Under the pieces are notes generated by a model. It had not been told where the DNA came from. It was given only the letters and a program-made list of their open reading frames with translations, and made no database searches. Both the position numbers and the translations under genes were made by a program. DNA of 64,000 nucleotides from CAG-411 sp963643465 (GTDB lineage Bacteria; Bacillota; Clostridia; Lachnospirales; Lachnospiraceae). Of this stretch, positions 35,095-43,525 are shown piece after piece. The stretch is taken from NCBI GenBank assembly GCA_963643465.1, contig CAVIJT010000002.1, positions 254,640-318,639 of the forward strand. Reading direction: 5' to 3'. The stretch's first letter is position 1. Each line of letters starts with the position of its first letter.

Positions 35095-35682
35095 TTATTG
35101 CTCAAACGGGGTACCCGTTTCTTTTTTTGCATTAATTACATCGTACAAATATAATCTTCCATTTTCTGAATGCCTTATAACTAACTCTGCATGAAATACA
35201 TTATATCTACTAACTTCTCCTTTTTCATCATATACAGGTAATGCAAATCTAGTATCATACCGATACCAGCCAAATTTCGCATTATATTGATGCTTTTCTT
35301 CCAAATTTTCTTTAAATCTTTTATTTCTTGCTATTTCAATCATCTCAGGTATTCCTTGGGCTGCGTTTGCCTTTGCTTTTGCTATTGCACCTTTTAACTT
35401 GGCTGTATATTTTGATCCTGCATATTCATCCGGAAGATCCGCTCCAATATATACAAAATCACCAGTCTCAGAAATTTCTATAAAATCACCTACATATTGC
35501 TTTATATATGTTTCAACAGCGTCCCAATTAATATTCTGTCTACCTTTAAATTGTATATCATTTATTAAGACCAATTTCTTTCCATTAGTATCAGTTACAA
35601 TATTTACATTTCTTTCCACCCAAACACCCCTTATATTCCAGAACATTTGTTCTATTTTATCATAAGATAATTTATTTGACAA
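35095..35682 (-). CDS. protein with polyvalent-protein/phage-type C-terminal domain
   Basis: A 195-residue protein not clearly assigned. The C-terminal ~60 residues (FGWYRYDTRFALPVYD, YNVFHAELVIR, RLYLYDVINAKKETGTP) resemble the domain found at the ends of large polyvalent proteins and MuF-type phage toxins of mobile elements, related to RNase-like (BECR) folds. The N-terminal half is unique and mixed alpha/beta. No immunity gene is obvious next to it. It could be a trimmed toxin module or a domesticated domain. Confidence 0.5.
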   Translation of the reverse strand: MSNKLSYDKIEQMFWNIRGVWVERNVNIVTDTNGKKLVLINDIQFKGRQNINWDAVETYIKQYVGDFIEISETGDFVYIGADLPDEYAGSKYTAKLKGAIAKAKANAAQGIPEMIEIARNKRFKENLEEKHQYNAKFGWYRYDTRFALPVYDEKGEVSRYNVFHAELVIRHSENGRLYLYDVINAKKETGTPFEQ

Positions 35683-35778
35683 GAAATTTAATAAAATTGA
35701 TACTCCGTACCTATGTAACTCATAATTATAATAACTGCAACTAAATTAGATTGGCTGTTGACCCATATACTGATTTCA

Positions 35779-36537
35779 CTATTTCCTTATCACATAAATA
35801 TATCGTGCCATTTTTTGCTTAAATTGCTCAAACGTTTCCGTAACACTCTCAGTTTGTCCTATCAACATATCAAACCATTTTTTATGTCCTTCTGCTTCAA
35901 ATTCTGCTTGATACATAATTGCAAAATCTCGTTTTGTTTTAAGCAAATCATAGGTTTGTTTGGTTATATCCGTTACTTCATAATTCATTCCATTTTTCTC
36001 TAATGCTTTTGCCAATGCCGTTGTATACTCACATTCTGTTTTCGGCATAATATCGCCCTCTTGATACCCAACAAAAAACACACCATCTTTTTTTAACCAA
36101 TTTTTTATTTGTGCTATAAAAGCAACCATATCCTTTGCAAAATACATAGTATCCATAGAAATAATAACATCAAATTTTTCTGGATACTCTATTTCACCAA
36201 TTATTCCTTCTTTAAATTCTGCATTTACAGGAAATAAACTCTTGGCAGTTTCTATTGCTTTCTCAGAATAGTCAAATCCATGAATATAAGCACCTGTTTT
36301 TTTCTGTAAATATCCAAGCATTTTTCCATTCCCACAACCTATATCTAAAATATGTACATTTTCTTTTTGTGGTATATATTCTAAAATCATATTTATTTGT
36401 TTTATATCACTAAAACCATCCTGTGAAAAATCTTCGCCAAAAGCATCTTTACAAAATACTTGAAAAGCATCTGATTTTTCTGCCATTGTATAAAACTCTT
36501 CATAAGCATCGTAGAATAGTAATTCCATTTTATTCAT
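35779..36537 (-). CDS. class I SAM-dependent methyltransferase
   Basis: A 252-residue protein with the SAM-binding motif VHILDIGCGNGKMLGYL, an acidic post-II residue in HGFDYSEKAI, and DVIISMDTMYFAKDM. The substrate is unknown; a small molecule is likely. The start MNKMELLFYDAYEEFYT is preceded by GAGAGG. It lies 16 bases after the HAD gene and is probably co-transcribed. Confidence 0.85.
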   Translation of the reverse strand: MNKMELLFYDAYEEFYTMAEKSDAFQVFCKDAFGEDFSQDGFSDIKQINMILEYIPQKENVHILDIGCGNGKMLGYLQKKTGAYIHGFDYSEKAIETAKSLFPVNAEFKEGIIGEIEYPEKFDVIISMDTMYFAKDMVAFIAQIKNWLKKDGVFFVGYQEGDIMPKTECEYTTALAKALEKNGMNYEVTDITKQTYDLLKTKRDFAIMYQAEFEAEGHKKWFDMLIGQTESVTETFEQFKQKMARYIYVIRK

Positions 36538-36553
36538 ACTAATATTTCACCTC

Positions 36554-37228
36554 TCAAATTTCTTCTATATCAATAGGATTCACTATGTTACACAATAAAT
36601 CCTTTACTTCCAACAAATCCCCTTTTATATATCTTGCTTTTTCTTTCATCTCATCATCTGGTTCAATCATATCCGGTACCATAATGGGAATCATTCCAGC
36701 AACGTATGCAGCCCGTATTCCATTATACGAATCCTCTATCACATATGTACTTTCTACTTTCCCTCCAAGTTCCTTGGCAGCTTTCACAAAAATATCAGGT
36801 GCAGGTTTACTTTTTTCTACCATATCTCCACCAACAATCACTTTAAAATACTCCATTAACCCTGCTGCCTCTATTTGATGCCTTACCACTTCTGCTCTTG
36901 TAGACGATGCAATGCCTATTTCATATTCATTTTCTTTCAATGCTGTCAGTAATTCTACAACTCCTTTTTTCATTGGTAACTTTCCATTATCGTATTTTCT
37001 ATGATAATTCTCCGACTGTTCCTTACAATACTTATCATATGGAAAATCTTCACCATAATAATCCATGAAAATTTTCTTTGTCATTTTAGAATTCACTCCC
37101 ACACATTTCATATATGGAATTTCAAGATTTTCAAACCCATACTTTCGAGACAATTCCAGCCACCCATTAAATACAGCTCTCTCTGAATCAAAAATCACTC
37201 CATCCATATCAAAAATAATTGTTTTCAT
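36554..37228 (-). CDS. HAD-family phosphatase, beta-phosphoglucomutase-like
   Basis: A 224-residue HAD hydrolase: motif I FDMDGVIFDSE, motif II IASSTRAEV, the KPAPDIFVKA loop and motif IV IEDSYNGIRAA. A small helical cap suits a phosphorylated sugar or nucleotide substrate. The ATG at 37228 follows GAGGAGAGG and sits three bases after the stop of the upstream small gene. An upstream ATG would add 23 unrelated residues and is rejected. Confidence 0.88.
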   Translation of the reverse strand: MKTIIFDMDGVIFDSERAVFNGWLELSRKYGFENLEIPYMKCVGVNSKMTKKIFMDYYGEDFPYDKYCKEQSENYHRKYDNGKLPMKKGVVELLTALKENEYEIGIASSTRAEVVRHQIEAAGLMEYFKVIVGGDMVEKSKPAPDIFVKAAKELGGKVESTYVIEDSYNGIRAAYVAGMIPIMVPDMIEPDDEMKEKARYIKGDLLEVKDLLCNIVNPIDIEEI

Positions 37229-37230
37229 AC

Positions 37231-37434
37231 TTATCCTCTCCTCAAACTGCTTTGTTTTTCTATTGCTTTTTCTATGGTCATTCTCATGATATCCCAATAC
37301 TGTTCATAGTAAAATTCTACTTCACATCCGTCTATGTCCCAATCAATAACAATATGATTATCATCAATGATAATATCGCCAAAAGCCTCTGCCTTCACAA
37401 GTTTTATATTCTTATTACATTCAAATACTTCCAT
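37231..37434 (-). CDS. small hypothetical protein, 67 residues
   Basis: Not recognised. It begins MEVFECNKNIKLVKAEA and is acidic in the middle (DDNHIVIDWDIDGCEVEFYY), with a helical basic C terminus. The start is placed after the bidirectional terminator; a longer version would begin inside the terminator T-run. Its stop is three bases from the HAD start, so the three genes HAD, methyltransferase and this one are likely one unit. Confidence 0.5.
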   Translation of the reverse strand: MEVFECNKNIKLVKAEAFGDIIIDDNHIVIDWDIDGCEVEFYYEQYWDIMRMTIEKAIEKQSSLRRG

Positions 37435-37456
37435 ATAAATTTTACCTGTTAAACTC

Positions 37457-37501
37457 AAAAAAGGTGTAACATCTTATTTTATAAGAGCTTACACCTTTTT
37501 T
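37457..37501. terminator. bidirectional intrinsic terminator
   Basis: Arms AAAAAAGGTGTAA (37457-37469) and TTACACCTTTTTT (37489-37501) extended by an inner stem. T-runs on both strands. Confidence 0.85.
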
Positions 37502-37601
37502 AGAAATACAACTATATCTTTTGAAGTATAACAAGACTCCATATTTTGCAATCTAGGAATAATATCATTTTCTTGTGTTATATTGGGTCCTTGGTATCCT
37601 A

Positions 37602-38846
37602 TTATCCTAAAAAATTAATACTGGTAATCCAATAACCATAGGTTGCTTTGCTGCTCTTTTTCAATGTAATCGCAACCACATTATAAGTATTGATTGCTCC
37701 ATTGTTCTCATAATCTTTGCATCGAAGAGCCGCTACAACACGATAACCTCCCGATATCTTCTGTATACACTTTATCTTTGTATCGTTTGGCTCACATGTC
37801 CCATAATCCCCAGCTACACTATATAGTTTACCCTTTGCATCTCGAAATACCATATCATCCACTGTTGTCTCGCTATTATAATATGCAATCTTTTTCTTTA
37901 ATGCGCTATACTTTGGTGTTGTTCCAAAAAGTTTTTTATATTCTTTTGCAACAGCAGCTTTTGGTAATATTGCATATTCGTCTTTATATTTCAGATTTCT
38001 ATTATGCAGATATGTATTAATTCCTGCTAAAACAACTTTTGCACGATTATCCAGTTTTAGTGTTCCTTTTTTTGCAGTCATAATATATAAAACTGAATTG
38101 ATTCGGTTAGTCACTTTTTTGATTTTCTTTTTTGCAGTGGTTAGAGATGTGGATACCTCGTCAGAAAACGGAGACAAATCACAATCGTATCGATAACAGC
38201 AAACATAACCATATTCAGTATATGGAATCGGAGTATAATCAATCAGACTACAATCTCTATCACCAACTAAAGACTCCGTTAATTTACCATCCTCATAAAC
38301 TACAGCATACAGAGCTTCACTTCCCATATGTGCGCTAATCCTGATTACACCATTTTTCTCCGGCCAATGTGCAAGAAAAGAATGTCCTCCTGTAGTAATT
38401 CCCAACTTTTTTGTAGTGCTTTTACTGTAGGTATAATACACCAGTTCATAATCAGCTTCACAGGTACCAGTTTTTACAATCAATTCCGGAATCTCATCTC
38501 CTGTCAAATCAGACAAATAATAGCTATCCATATTTTTCGTTTTTAAAATCTGGTTTAAATATGCTTTTTTCACAGAAGATGACATATTACTGTTTAATGA
38601 AACATTCACATTTTCCAGTTTTTTACCAATCTGCTCTGCTGTATCAAAATCCTCATTACCGTATGCTTCTAAAAAATCATCCATACTAACATCGTCTGCC
38701 TGTGTCTGTTTCGTATCCAACGATGCAGCCTGAATATACGAATTGTTTGTAATGGCTTTTACCATTTCTCCCGGGAATGCGAATATGCACGTACTCATTG
38801 CTGTCAATATAACTCCTGCCACACCTTTTTTTAACTTTTTTCTCAT
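37602..38846 (-). CDS. secreted protein of unknown function, 414 residues
   Basis: The N terminus MRKKLKKGVAGVILTAMSTC followed by IFAFPGEMVKA is a clear signal peptide. The mature part contains DLTGDEIPELIVKTG, a Ca-binding-loop-like motif frequent in Clostridia extracellular proteins, and a C-terminal beta-rich region ending TYGYWITSINFLG. Several KKK clusters occur in the middle. No enzymatic motif was found. It is a single gene between a bidirectional terminator and a 200-base gap. Similar secreted proteins are often expanded in Lachnospiraceae. Confidence 0.7.
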   Translation of the reverse strand: MRKKLKKGVAGVILTAMSTCIFAFPGEMVKAITNNSYIQAASLDTKQTQADDVSMDDFLEAYGNEDFDTAEQIGKKLENVNVSLNSNMSSSVKKAYLNQILKTKNMDSYYLSDLTGDEIPELIVKTGTCEADYELVYYTYSKSTTKKLGITTGGHSFLAHWPEKNGVIRISAHMGSEALYAVVYEDGKLTESLVGDRDCSLIDYTPIPYTEYGYVCCYRYDCDLSPFSDEVSTSLTTAKKKIKKVTNRINSVLYIMTAKKGTLKLDNRAKVVLAGINTYLHNRNLKYKDEYAILPKAAVAKEYKKLFGTTPKYSALKKKIAYYNSETTVDDMVFRDAKGKLYSVAGDYGTCEPNDTKIKCIQKISGGYRVVAALRCKDYENNGAINTYNVVAITLKKSSKATYGYWITSINFLG

Positions 38847-38967
38847 ATCTATTTCTCCCTTCTTACCTTTTTCAGTAAAATAGTAATTATTTATATTTTA
38901 TGATATATCGTTTTCTATATGTGTGCAAGTGATTTGGGGACAATTCTGACTTCCCTGGCTCCCACTT

Positions 38968-38988
38968 GCTAGTCTTTTGCTACCAAAA
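38968..38988. repeat. short, divergent copy of the repeat end
   Basis: GCTAGTCTTTTGCTACCAAAAG resembles the TTTTGCTACAAAAAA end of the longer copies. It directly follows the minus-strand terminator of the Ig-like secreted protein gene. Confidence 0.4.
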
Positions 38989-39026
38989 GCCGCCCACTCC
39001 TCTTCTTTGGAGTAATAGGCGGCTAT
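38985..39026 (-). terminator. intrinsic terminator of the Ig-like secreted protein gene
   Basis: Arms GCCGCC and ACTCC pair with GGAGT and GGCGGC (38989-39023). TTTT follows on the minus strand. Confidence 0.7.
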
Positions 39027-39043
39027 TTTTACCTTATGAAGTT

Positions 39044-39697
39044 TTAATAAAATCCAATGTCATCACCGTGACAGTATCCCTCTCTGCATACTTTTCCATC
39101 TGTTGAAACTAAATACTGGGTTACTGTTGAATAGTGATCACCGTTCACTAAGACCTGTACGTATACAACATAATATTTTTTCCCTTTGTAGGAAACAATC
39201 TCATCCCCGCAAAAATATGCAAAATCCGTTCCAAGCTCTTTTTGTACCATTTTTATAGCTTGGTTTTTTGTAATTTTCTTTACTACTGTAACTTTGCATA
39301 CCAGTTCTTTACCTGAAACTTTTGCTATAACGGATGTTTTTCCAGCTTTTTTTCCTTTAATAACTCCGTTTTTTGAAACGCTTGCAATTTTTTTATTCTT
39401 TGAAGACCATTCTACACTTTCTGAAGCATTTTTTACTTTAATTTTCTTTGTTTTTCCCACATTTACAGTTACCTTATTAGCACTTAGACTTGGATTTAAA
39501 GCCATTTTTTCAGAAATTTCTCCAGTTGCGCTGATTTCCTGATTTGTAACATTGGCTGCCTGTGTATAAACAGAATTAGCACAGATTACATTCATTGCCA
39601 TCATTAAGCTTCCCATCATAGCGCCTATTCTTTTCCATGTTTTCTTATTCGCACTTTTTTCATTTTTTCTTACTTTTTTTAATTGGTTACATATCAT
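39044..39697 (-). CDS. secreted protein with bacterial Ig-like (BIG2) domain
   Basis: A 217-residue protein with a long N-terminal signal region (RIGAMMGSLMMAMNVICANS), a BIG2 domain at ~70-138 (LSANKVTVNVGKTKKIKVKN, then SKNKKIASVSKNGVIKGKKAGKTSV), and a C-terminal ~75-residue domain of alternating strands ending in GYCHGDDIGFY. Such domains mediate surface contacts. No anchor is visible. Paired with the preceding secreted gene it may belong to a surface-protein group. Monocistronic, with its own terminator. Confidence 0.8.
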   Translation of the reverse strand: MICNQLKKVRKNEKSANKKTWKRIGAMMGSLMMAMNVICANSVYTQAANVTNQEISATGEISEKMALNPSLSANKVTVNVGKTKKIKVKNASESVEWSSKNKKIASVSKNGVIKGKKAGKTSVIAKVSGKELVCKVTVVKKITKNQAIKMVQKELGTDFAYFCGDEIVSYKGKKYYVVYVQVLVNGDHYSTVTQYLVSTDGKVCREGYCHGDDIGFY

Positions 39698-39869
39698 TTT
39701 ATAATCCTCCTTTTTTACAGTTATACATTATACATCATTTTTCAAAAAATACATCAAATTATTTCATTTTTTTACAGAAATTAGCGTGTTACAGTTCACA
39801 TACCTGTGAACTGTAACATTAGCGTAAAGCCTCTGGTTTCAACAATTTAATTTCCCCCATTAAATAAAA

Positions 39870-40730
39870 TCATATTTCTTTCAACAAATATAATGGTGTT
39901 TCATCCTTATATTTTTCATTTAAAACTACATGTATCTCTTGCCTAAGTATTCCTTTGTTAAATCTGAGCATACTTTCCATAATATCCATTATATCTGGTG
40001 ATTTTCCTACATTGGCATTTCCTGCTCCAATAAGAGGCATATATACTTTTTCTTCTAGCTCTAATACATCTGGAATTGCTTCAATCAACGACTGTATTCC
40101 AACGATATACTCTTCTTTACTTAACTCACTTACTATCTTTTTACCATTTTTATCTTTAAGATTATTCACTTCAAGCAACAAGAAGCGTACATTGGTTTCA
40201 TAACCAATATCCGAAGCCGTAAGAAAAAACCAATCTCCAATCCTGCCTATCGGTTCGGTAGCCGTAAAATCTGCACTGGTCTTTTTCACTTTAGCATTCT
40301 CCAAAACACTTCTCTCAAACTCAACGCCACTCTTTTCAAATAAATGATCCAGCCACAATTTATGTATACTATTCTTTTTTACAATACTTCTATCACCGAC
40401 TAAATTCAAAAATGTGTTTATAGGAATAACTACAGTATAATTATCCTGCGTCTTATCTTCCATGGCTAACACATCTTTCATATCCATGTACTCAAAAATA
40501 ATTTTCGTTTTTCCCACACTATATACTTCTCTACTTTTACGTGATATTGCAAAGACCGTCATACATGCAGCCACAATAGCTACAACTAAAAGAATAATCC
40601 CTAAAATCTCCATACCTTCCATAACACTCAATTGTATGGGTAAAAATACGGATACCGCACCTATTATCCCAAATACAATTCCCAACAATCTAAATAATTG
40701 CTTTTTATAACATATGATTTTTTCTTTCAT
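39870..40730 (-). CDS. two-TM plus macro-domain protein resembling Thoeris ThsA (type II)
   Basis: A 286-residue protein with two TM helices (FRLLGIVFGIIGAVSVFLP and EILGIILLVVAIVAACMTVF), then a macro-type domain with VVIPINTFLNLV, a SIHKLW block and VYMPLIGAGNANVGKS. This arrangement matches the ThsA_Macro (formerly DUF6430) family, whose members are effectors of Thoeris anti-phage systems. No TIR-domain ThsB gene is in the window, so it is an orphan. The ATG at 40730 is chosen because the upstream GTG (40742) overlaps the GGAAGG ribosome site. Its job could be defence or nucleotide-derivative sensing. Confidence 0.6.
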   Translation of the reverse strand: MKEKIICYKKQLFRLLGIVFGIIGAVSVFLPIQLSVMEGMEILGIILLVVAIVAACMTVFAISRKSREVYSVGKTKIIFEYMDMKDVLAMEDKTQDNYTVVIPINTFLNLVGDRSIVKKNSIHKLWLDHLFEKSGVEFERSVLENAKVKKTSADFTATEPIGRIGDWFFLTASDIGYETNVRFLLLEVNNLKDKNGKKIVSELSKEEYIVGIQSLIEAIPDVLELEEKVYMPLIGAGNANVGKSPDIMDIMESMLRFNKGILRQEIHVVLNEKYKDETPLYLLKEI

Positions 40731-40785
40731 TTGTATTTTCACCTTCCGTCAGTATTACAATTTACAAATTTATGATTGTCATTTT

Positions 40786-42252
40786 CTAAATAAAGCCAGT
40801 TCTAAAAAGATTCACCGGAAATAGCTGAAGCATTGGCATATCTTCTTTCGTATTTCCGACTGCCGCTCCATCAGCCAGAGATATCCCTTCTTTTTGGCAA
40901 ATGGTAAGTACACCATTTTTCTTATCCGCCTTTTCTCCTGTAATTCCCAGATGCCCTTTGTCCAAATGAAGTATATATGAAATCCCCTTATCTTCTGCTA
41001 TTTCCTCTATTTCCTTTTGCATTCCATCTAGTTCTTCCAAAGACCAGCCCGCTTTTCTTTTTGCAAGCAAGGTCTGTCGGTAAAGGATATTTTCTTTTTG
41101 ATAAGTTCGAAACTGCAACTGATATTTTCGTTCGAAACATTTCTGCTGCTCTTTTGAAAAAATCTCTTTTATGGGAATAATCTGCTCCCATGCTTTCTGA
41201 TTTCCCTCTCTGATTCGAATATGCCCGCCTCCTGCAAACACACCTCCTGACAAGCAATCCTCAATCTTTTTGCATTTTCTCATTGCTTCACAAAAAGGAA
41301 GTTCCGTTGCTAGAAACAGCTTGCACTTTTTGGAAAGTCGCCGTAAGCGCTCCGCCATAAGATCAGATAGTCCACTTTCTCCCTCTGGCACAATGGTTCC
41401 ATCCACATCCAGAAAAATCGCCTTTGGATAACTTGGTATACGAAATGCAGGATACGGTTGGAAAAACAATAACTCTTCAATGTCTTTTCGATTGCTGTAT
41501 GCCAGATAGCAATTGCACTCTGACCTTCCACAGCCTTCTGTCTGAGATGCTCCTTTAGCTGCTGCATGCAAATTGCAAAAATATTTGCTCCCATCTGCCT
41601 CATAAAAAACAGAATGTCCACATTTTTGCAAATCTGCCTTTCTATGTTCCAATTGAAGGAAAAAATAGGGGTCTACTTTTTGGAAAACTTCCACTTCCTC
41701 CATAGTATACGCTTTCTTTCGTCCTTCCATTTTGTTCACCCAGACATATACAGAATCCGGCAGTCTTTTACGCAATTTTAAAAGCGTGGGGATTTTCTCT
41801 GGATTTCCCACCATTCCCACACAAAAAGAAACGCCTGCCTTTTCCAGTTTTTGACATTGTTCTACGAATTCTTCCACTGTTGTCATGGAAGGATGAAAGG
41901 TACACCACAGACGCAGCTTTTCTTTCCGTCCCTTATATTTCTCATAAATTCCCAGCATCTTTTCTACCGAAAAGCTCAAATTGGTCTGACAGCCTGTATA
42001 CTCCTCCATTGCAATCTGACTGAGTTCTGCTAATCCGCGCCAATAATATTCATGAACCAGCGCTTCCCCATAAGGAACAATCTGCACCGCATGTTTTTCT
42101 TTCTCCTGTTTCATATGATCTATGAAATTCCAAAGTGCCTTCTCATCCTTCTCTATTTGTCCCTTGGTCATCTTTCTTTTCGAAAAAGGGCAATAGTGGC
42201 AAGCATAATTACAGGATGTTAAATATCCCCTGTAAAAAATTTGTTTTCCCAT
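40786..42252 (-). CDS. STM4011 family radical SAM protein fused to HAD phosphatase
   Basis: A 488-residue protein. The N-terminal radical SAM domain has CNYACHYC as cluster motif within IFYRGYLTSCNYACHYCPF, then VPYGEALVHEYY and QTNLSF, and a cysteine-rich end (CGHSV, CGRSECNCY) suggesting an extra cluster. From ~residue 250 a HAD domain follows: FLDVDGTIVPE, LATELPFCEA and DGAAVGNTKEDMPML. The usual STM4011 is radical SAM only. The ATG at 42252 is preferred; it overlaps the STM4012 gene by 34 bases. Last gene of the cassette. The reaction is unknown. Confidence 0.82.
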   Translation of the reverse strand: MGKQIFYRGYLTSCNYACHYCPFSKRKMTKGQIEKDEKALWNFIDHMKQEKEKHAVQIVPYGEALVHEYYWRGLAELSQIAMEEYTGCQTNLSFSVEKMLGIYEKYKGRKEKLRLWCTFHPSMTTVEEFVEQCQKLEKAGVSFCVGMVGNPEKIPTLLKLRKRLPDSVYVWVNKMEGRKKAYTMEEVEVFQKVDPYFFLQLEHRKADLQKCGHSVFYEADGSKYFCNLHAAAKGASQTEGCGRSECNCYLAYSNRKDIEELLFFQPYPAFRIPSYPKAIFLDVDGTIVPEGESGLSDLMAERLRRLSKKCKLFLATELPFCEAMRKCKKIEDCLSGGVFAGGGHIRIREGNQKAWEQIIPIKEIFSKEQQKCFERKYQLQFRTYQKENILYRQTLLAKRKAGWSLEELDGMQKEIEEIAEDKGISYILHLDKGHLGITGEKADKKNGVLTICQKEGISLADGAAVGNTKEDMPMLQLFPVNLFRTGFI

Positions 42253-43511
42253 TCTTCCATCCGCCCTTTCACTTTTGAAGAAATCAGTTGAGGTCCCAGA
42301 TAATCCGATAATGCCATGCCCTCTTTGGTAAGCACATAGGTATTGTTTTCTTCTTTCAAATATCCTTTTTCCTTCCATGTATTCAGTATTCGAAACTCTT
42401 TTTCTACCTGTTCTCCAAATTTTTTATGATACCTTTCCTTATTTAAGCCACTGAGAAACAATATGTTTTTTATAACATAACGTCTTTTTTCTTCCTCTTT
42501 ATCAAGAAAAAATCCATGGGTAATTTTTCTATAATCCTTTGTTGCCAAATAACGCTCTAACTGCATGTTACAATCCTTTTGTCTCACGTAATACGGTGTG
42601 CAAAAATGAAGGTTCCCAAGATAACTTCTTCCTCCGCATCCAATGGAAAGGGTATTTCCAAAGCCACATTCCAAAGCCGGCGTCAAAGGCACATACTCTT
42701 TGTGTACAAATCTGCGCATGGAGTATTGCACATACCCCTGTTTGCTCAAATATTCGCAGACAAAATCATATAATTTTCTAGTGTTTTCGTCTCTTTTTTC
42801 CTGTTTTTCTTTTAGCAAAGTTCCATTCTTAATATACAAAGGATATACAAATAGTTCCTGGGGTCCATAGGAAACACCCTCTTCTAAAGTTTCCTTTAAA
42901 GAATGTTCCGTCTGTCCGGGAATTCCATAGATAAAGTCAAGATTTACACACTCAAAATTCTGCCTTTCTATAAATTTTACAGCCATTCTCGCCTGTTTTG
43001 GAGTATGCACCCGATACAATTTCTTCAATTCTTCCTCTTGAAAACTTTGAATACCAAGACTTATTCTTTTCGTTCCTCTCGCCTTTACAATCCCTAACTT
43101 TTCCTCTGTGGTTTGGTTTGGTGACGTTTCTATGATAACAGGATATTCTGTGTTTCCTTGAACAGCTTCTATCATACGAAAAAGACGGACCAACTGTTTT
43201 TCTTCTAAATACAAAGGAGTTCCTCCGCCTATCGTAACATCCGAAAAAGTATAGGATGTCAGGTCGTACTGCTTTATCTGTCTTTCCATGGCATCTAAAT
43301 AGGCATCCACATAACCCGCCCCTTTACCTGTTACAGAGAACAAATTGCAATACCCGCATTTTGCCTGACAAAAAGGAATATGAAAATACAAGCTATTCTC
43401 TTCCTTCTCCAATCGAGGCAAATACTCTTGGATATCCACACCTTCCAATGTCCTATAGGCAGTCTTATGAGGATAGCTATACATATATTGATAGTATATC
43501 TCGTTCTTCAC
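42219..43511 (-). CDS. STM4012 family radical SAM protein (HemN-like)
   Basis: A 430-residue protein related to coproporphyrinogen dehydrogenase-like enzymes. The cluster motif is CQAKCGYC in the N-terminal third, with YFHIPFC and TIGGGTPLYL as in HemN, and the family-specific CGFGNTLSIGCGGRSYLGN in the C-terminal half. Heme synthesis is unlikely because no other heme gene is present and the family occurs only with STM4011, 4013, 4014 and 4015 relatives. It follows the STM4013 gene by 14 bases. Confidence 0.88.
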   Translation of the reverse strand: MKNEIYYQYMYSYPHKTAYRTLEGVDIQEYLPRLEKEENSLYFHIPFCQAKCGYCNLFSVTGKGAGYVDAYLDAMERQIKQYDLTSYTFSDVTIGGGTPLYLEEKQLVRLFRMIEAVQGNTEYPVIIETSPNQTTEEKLGIVKARGTKRISLGIQSFQEEELKKLYRVHTPKQARMAVKFIERQNFECVNLDFIYGIPGQTEHSLKETLEEGVSYGPQELFVYPLYIKNGTLLKEKQEKRDENTRKLYDFVCEYLSKQGYVQYSMRRFVHKEYVPLTPALECGFGNTLSIGCGGRSYLGNLHFCTPYYVRQKDCNMQLERYLATKDYRKITHGFFLDKEEEKRRYVIKNILFLSGLNKERYHKKFGEQVEKEFRILNTWKEKGYLKEENNTYVLTKEGMALSDYLGPQLISSKVKGRMEEWENKFFTGDI

Positions 43512-43525
43512 ACTTTTCTCCTTTC

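Noticed and set aside
39870..40730. Complete Thoeris system
   Set aside because: No TIR-domain gene lies within the window, so only an orphan ThsA-like protein can be claimed.
42253..42378. Longer N terminus (42 residues) for the STM4011 protein
   Set aside because: It overlaps the STM4012 gene by 160 bases and has no family similarity before MGKQIFYRG.
42219..43511. HemN/HemZ coproporphyrinogen dehydrogenase
   Set aside because: The C-terminal CGFGNTLSIGCGGRSYLGN block and neighbours are those of STM4012; no heme pathway genes are near.
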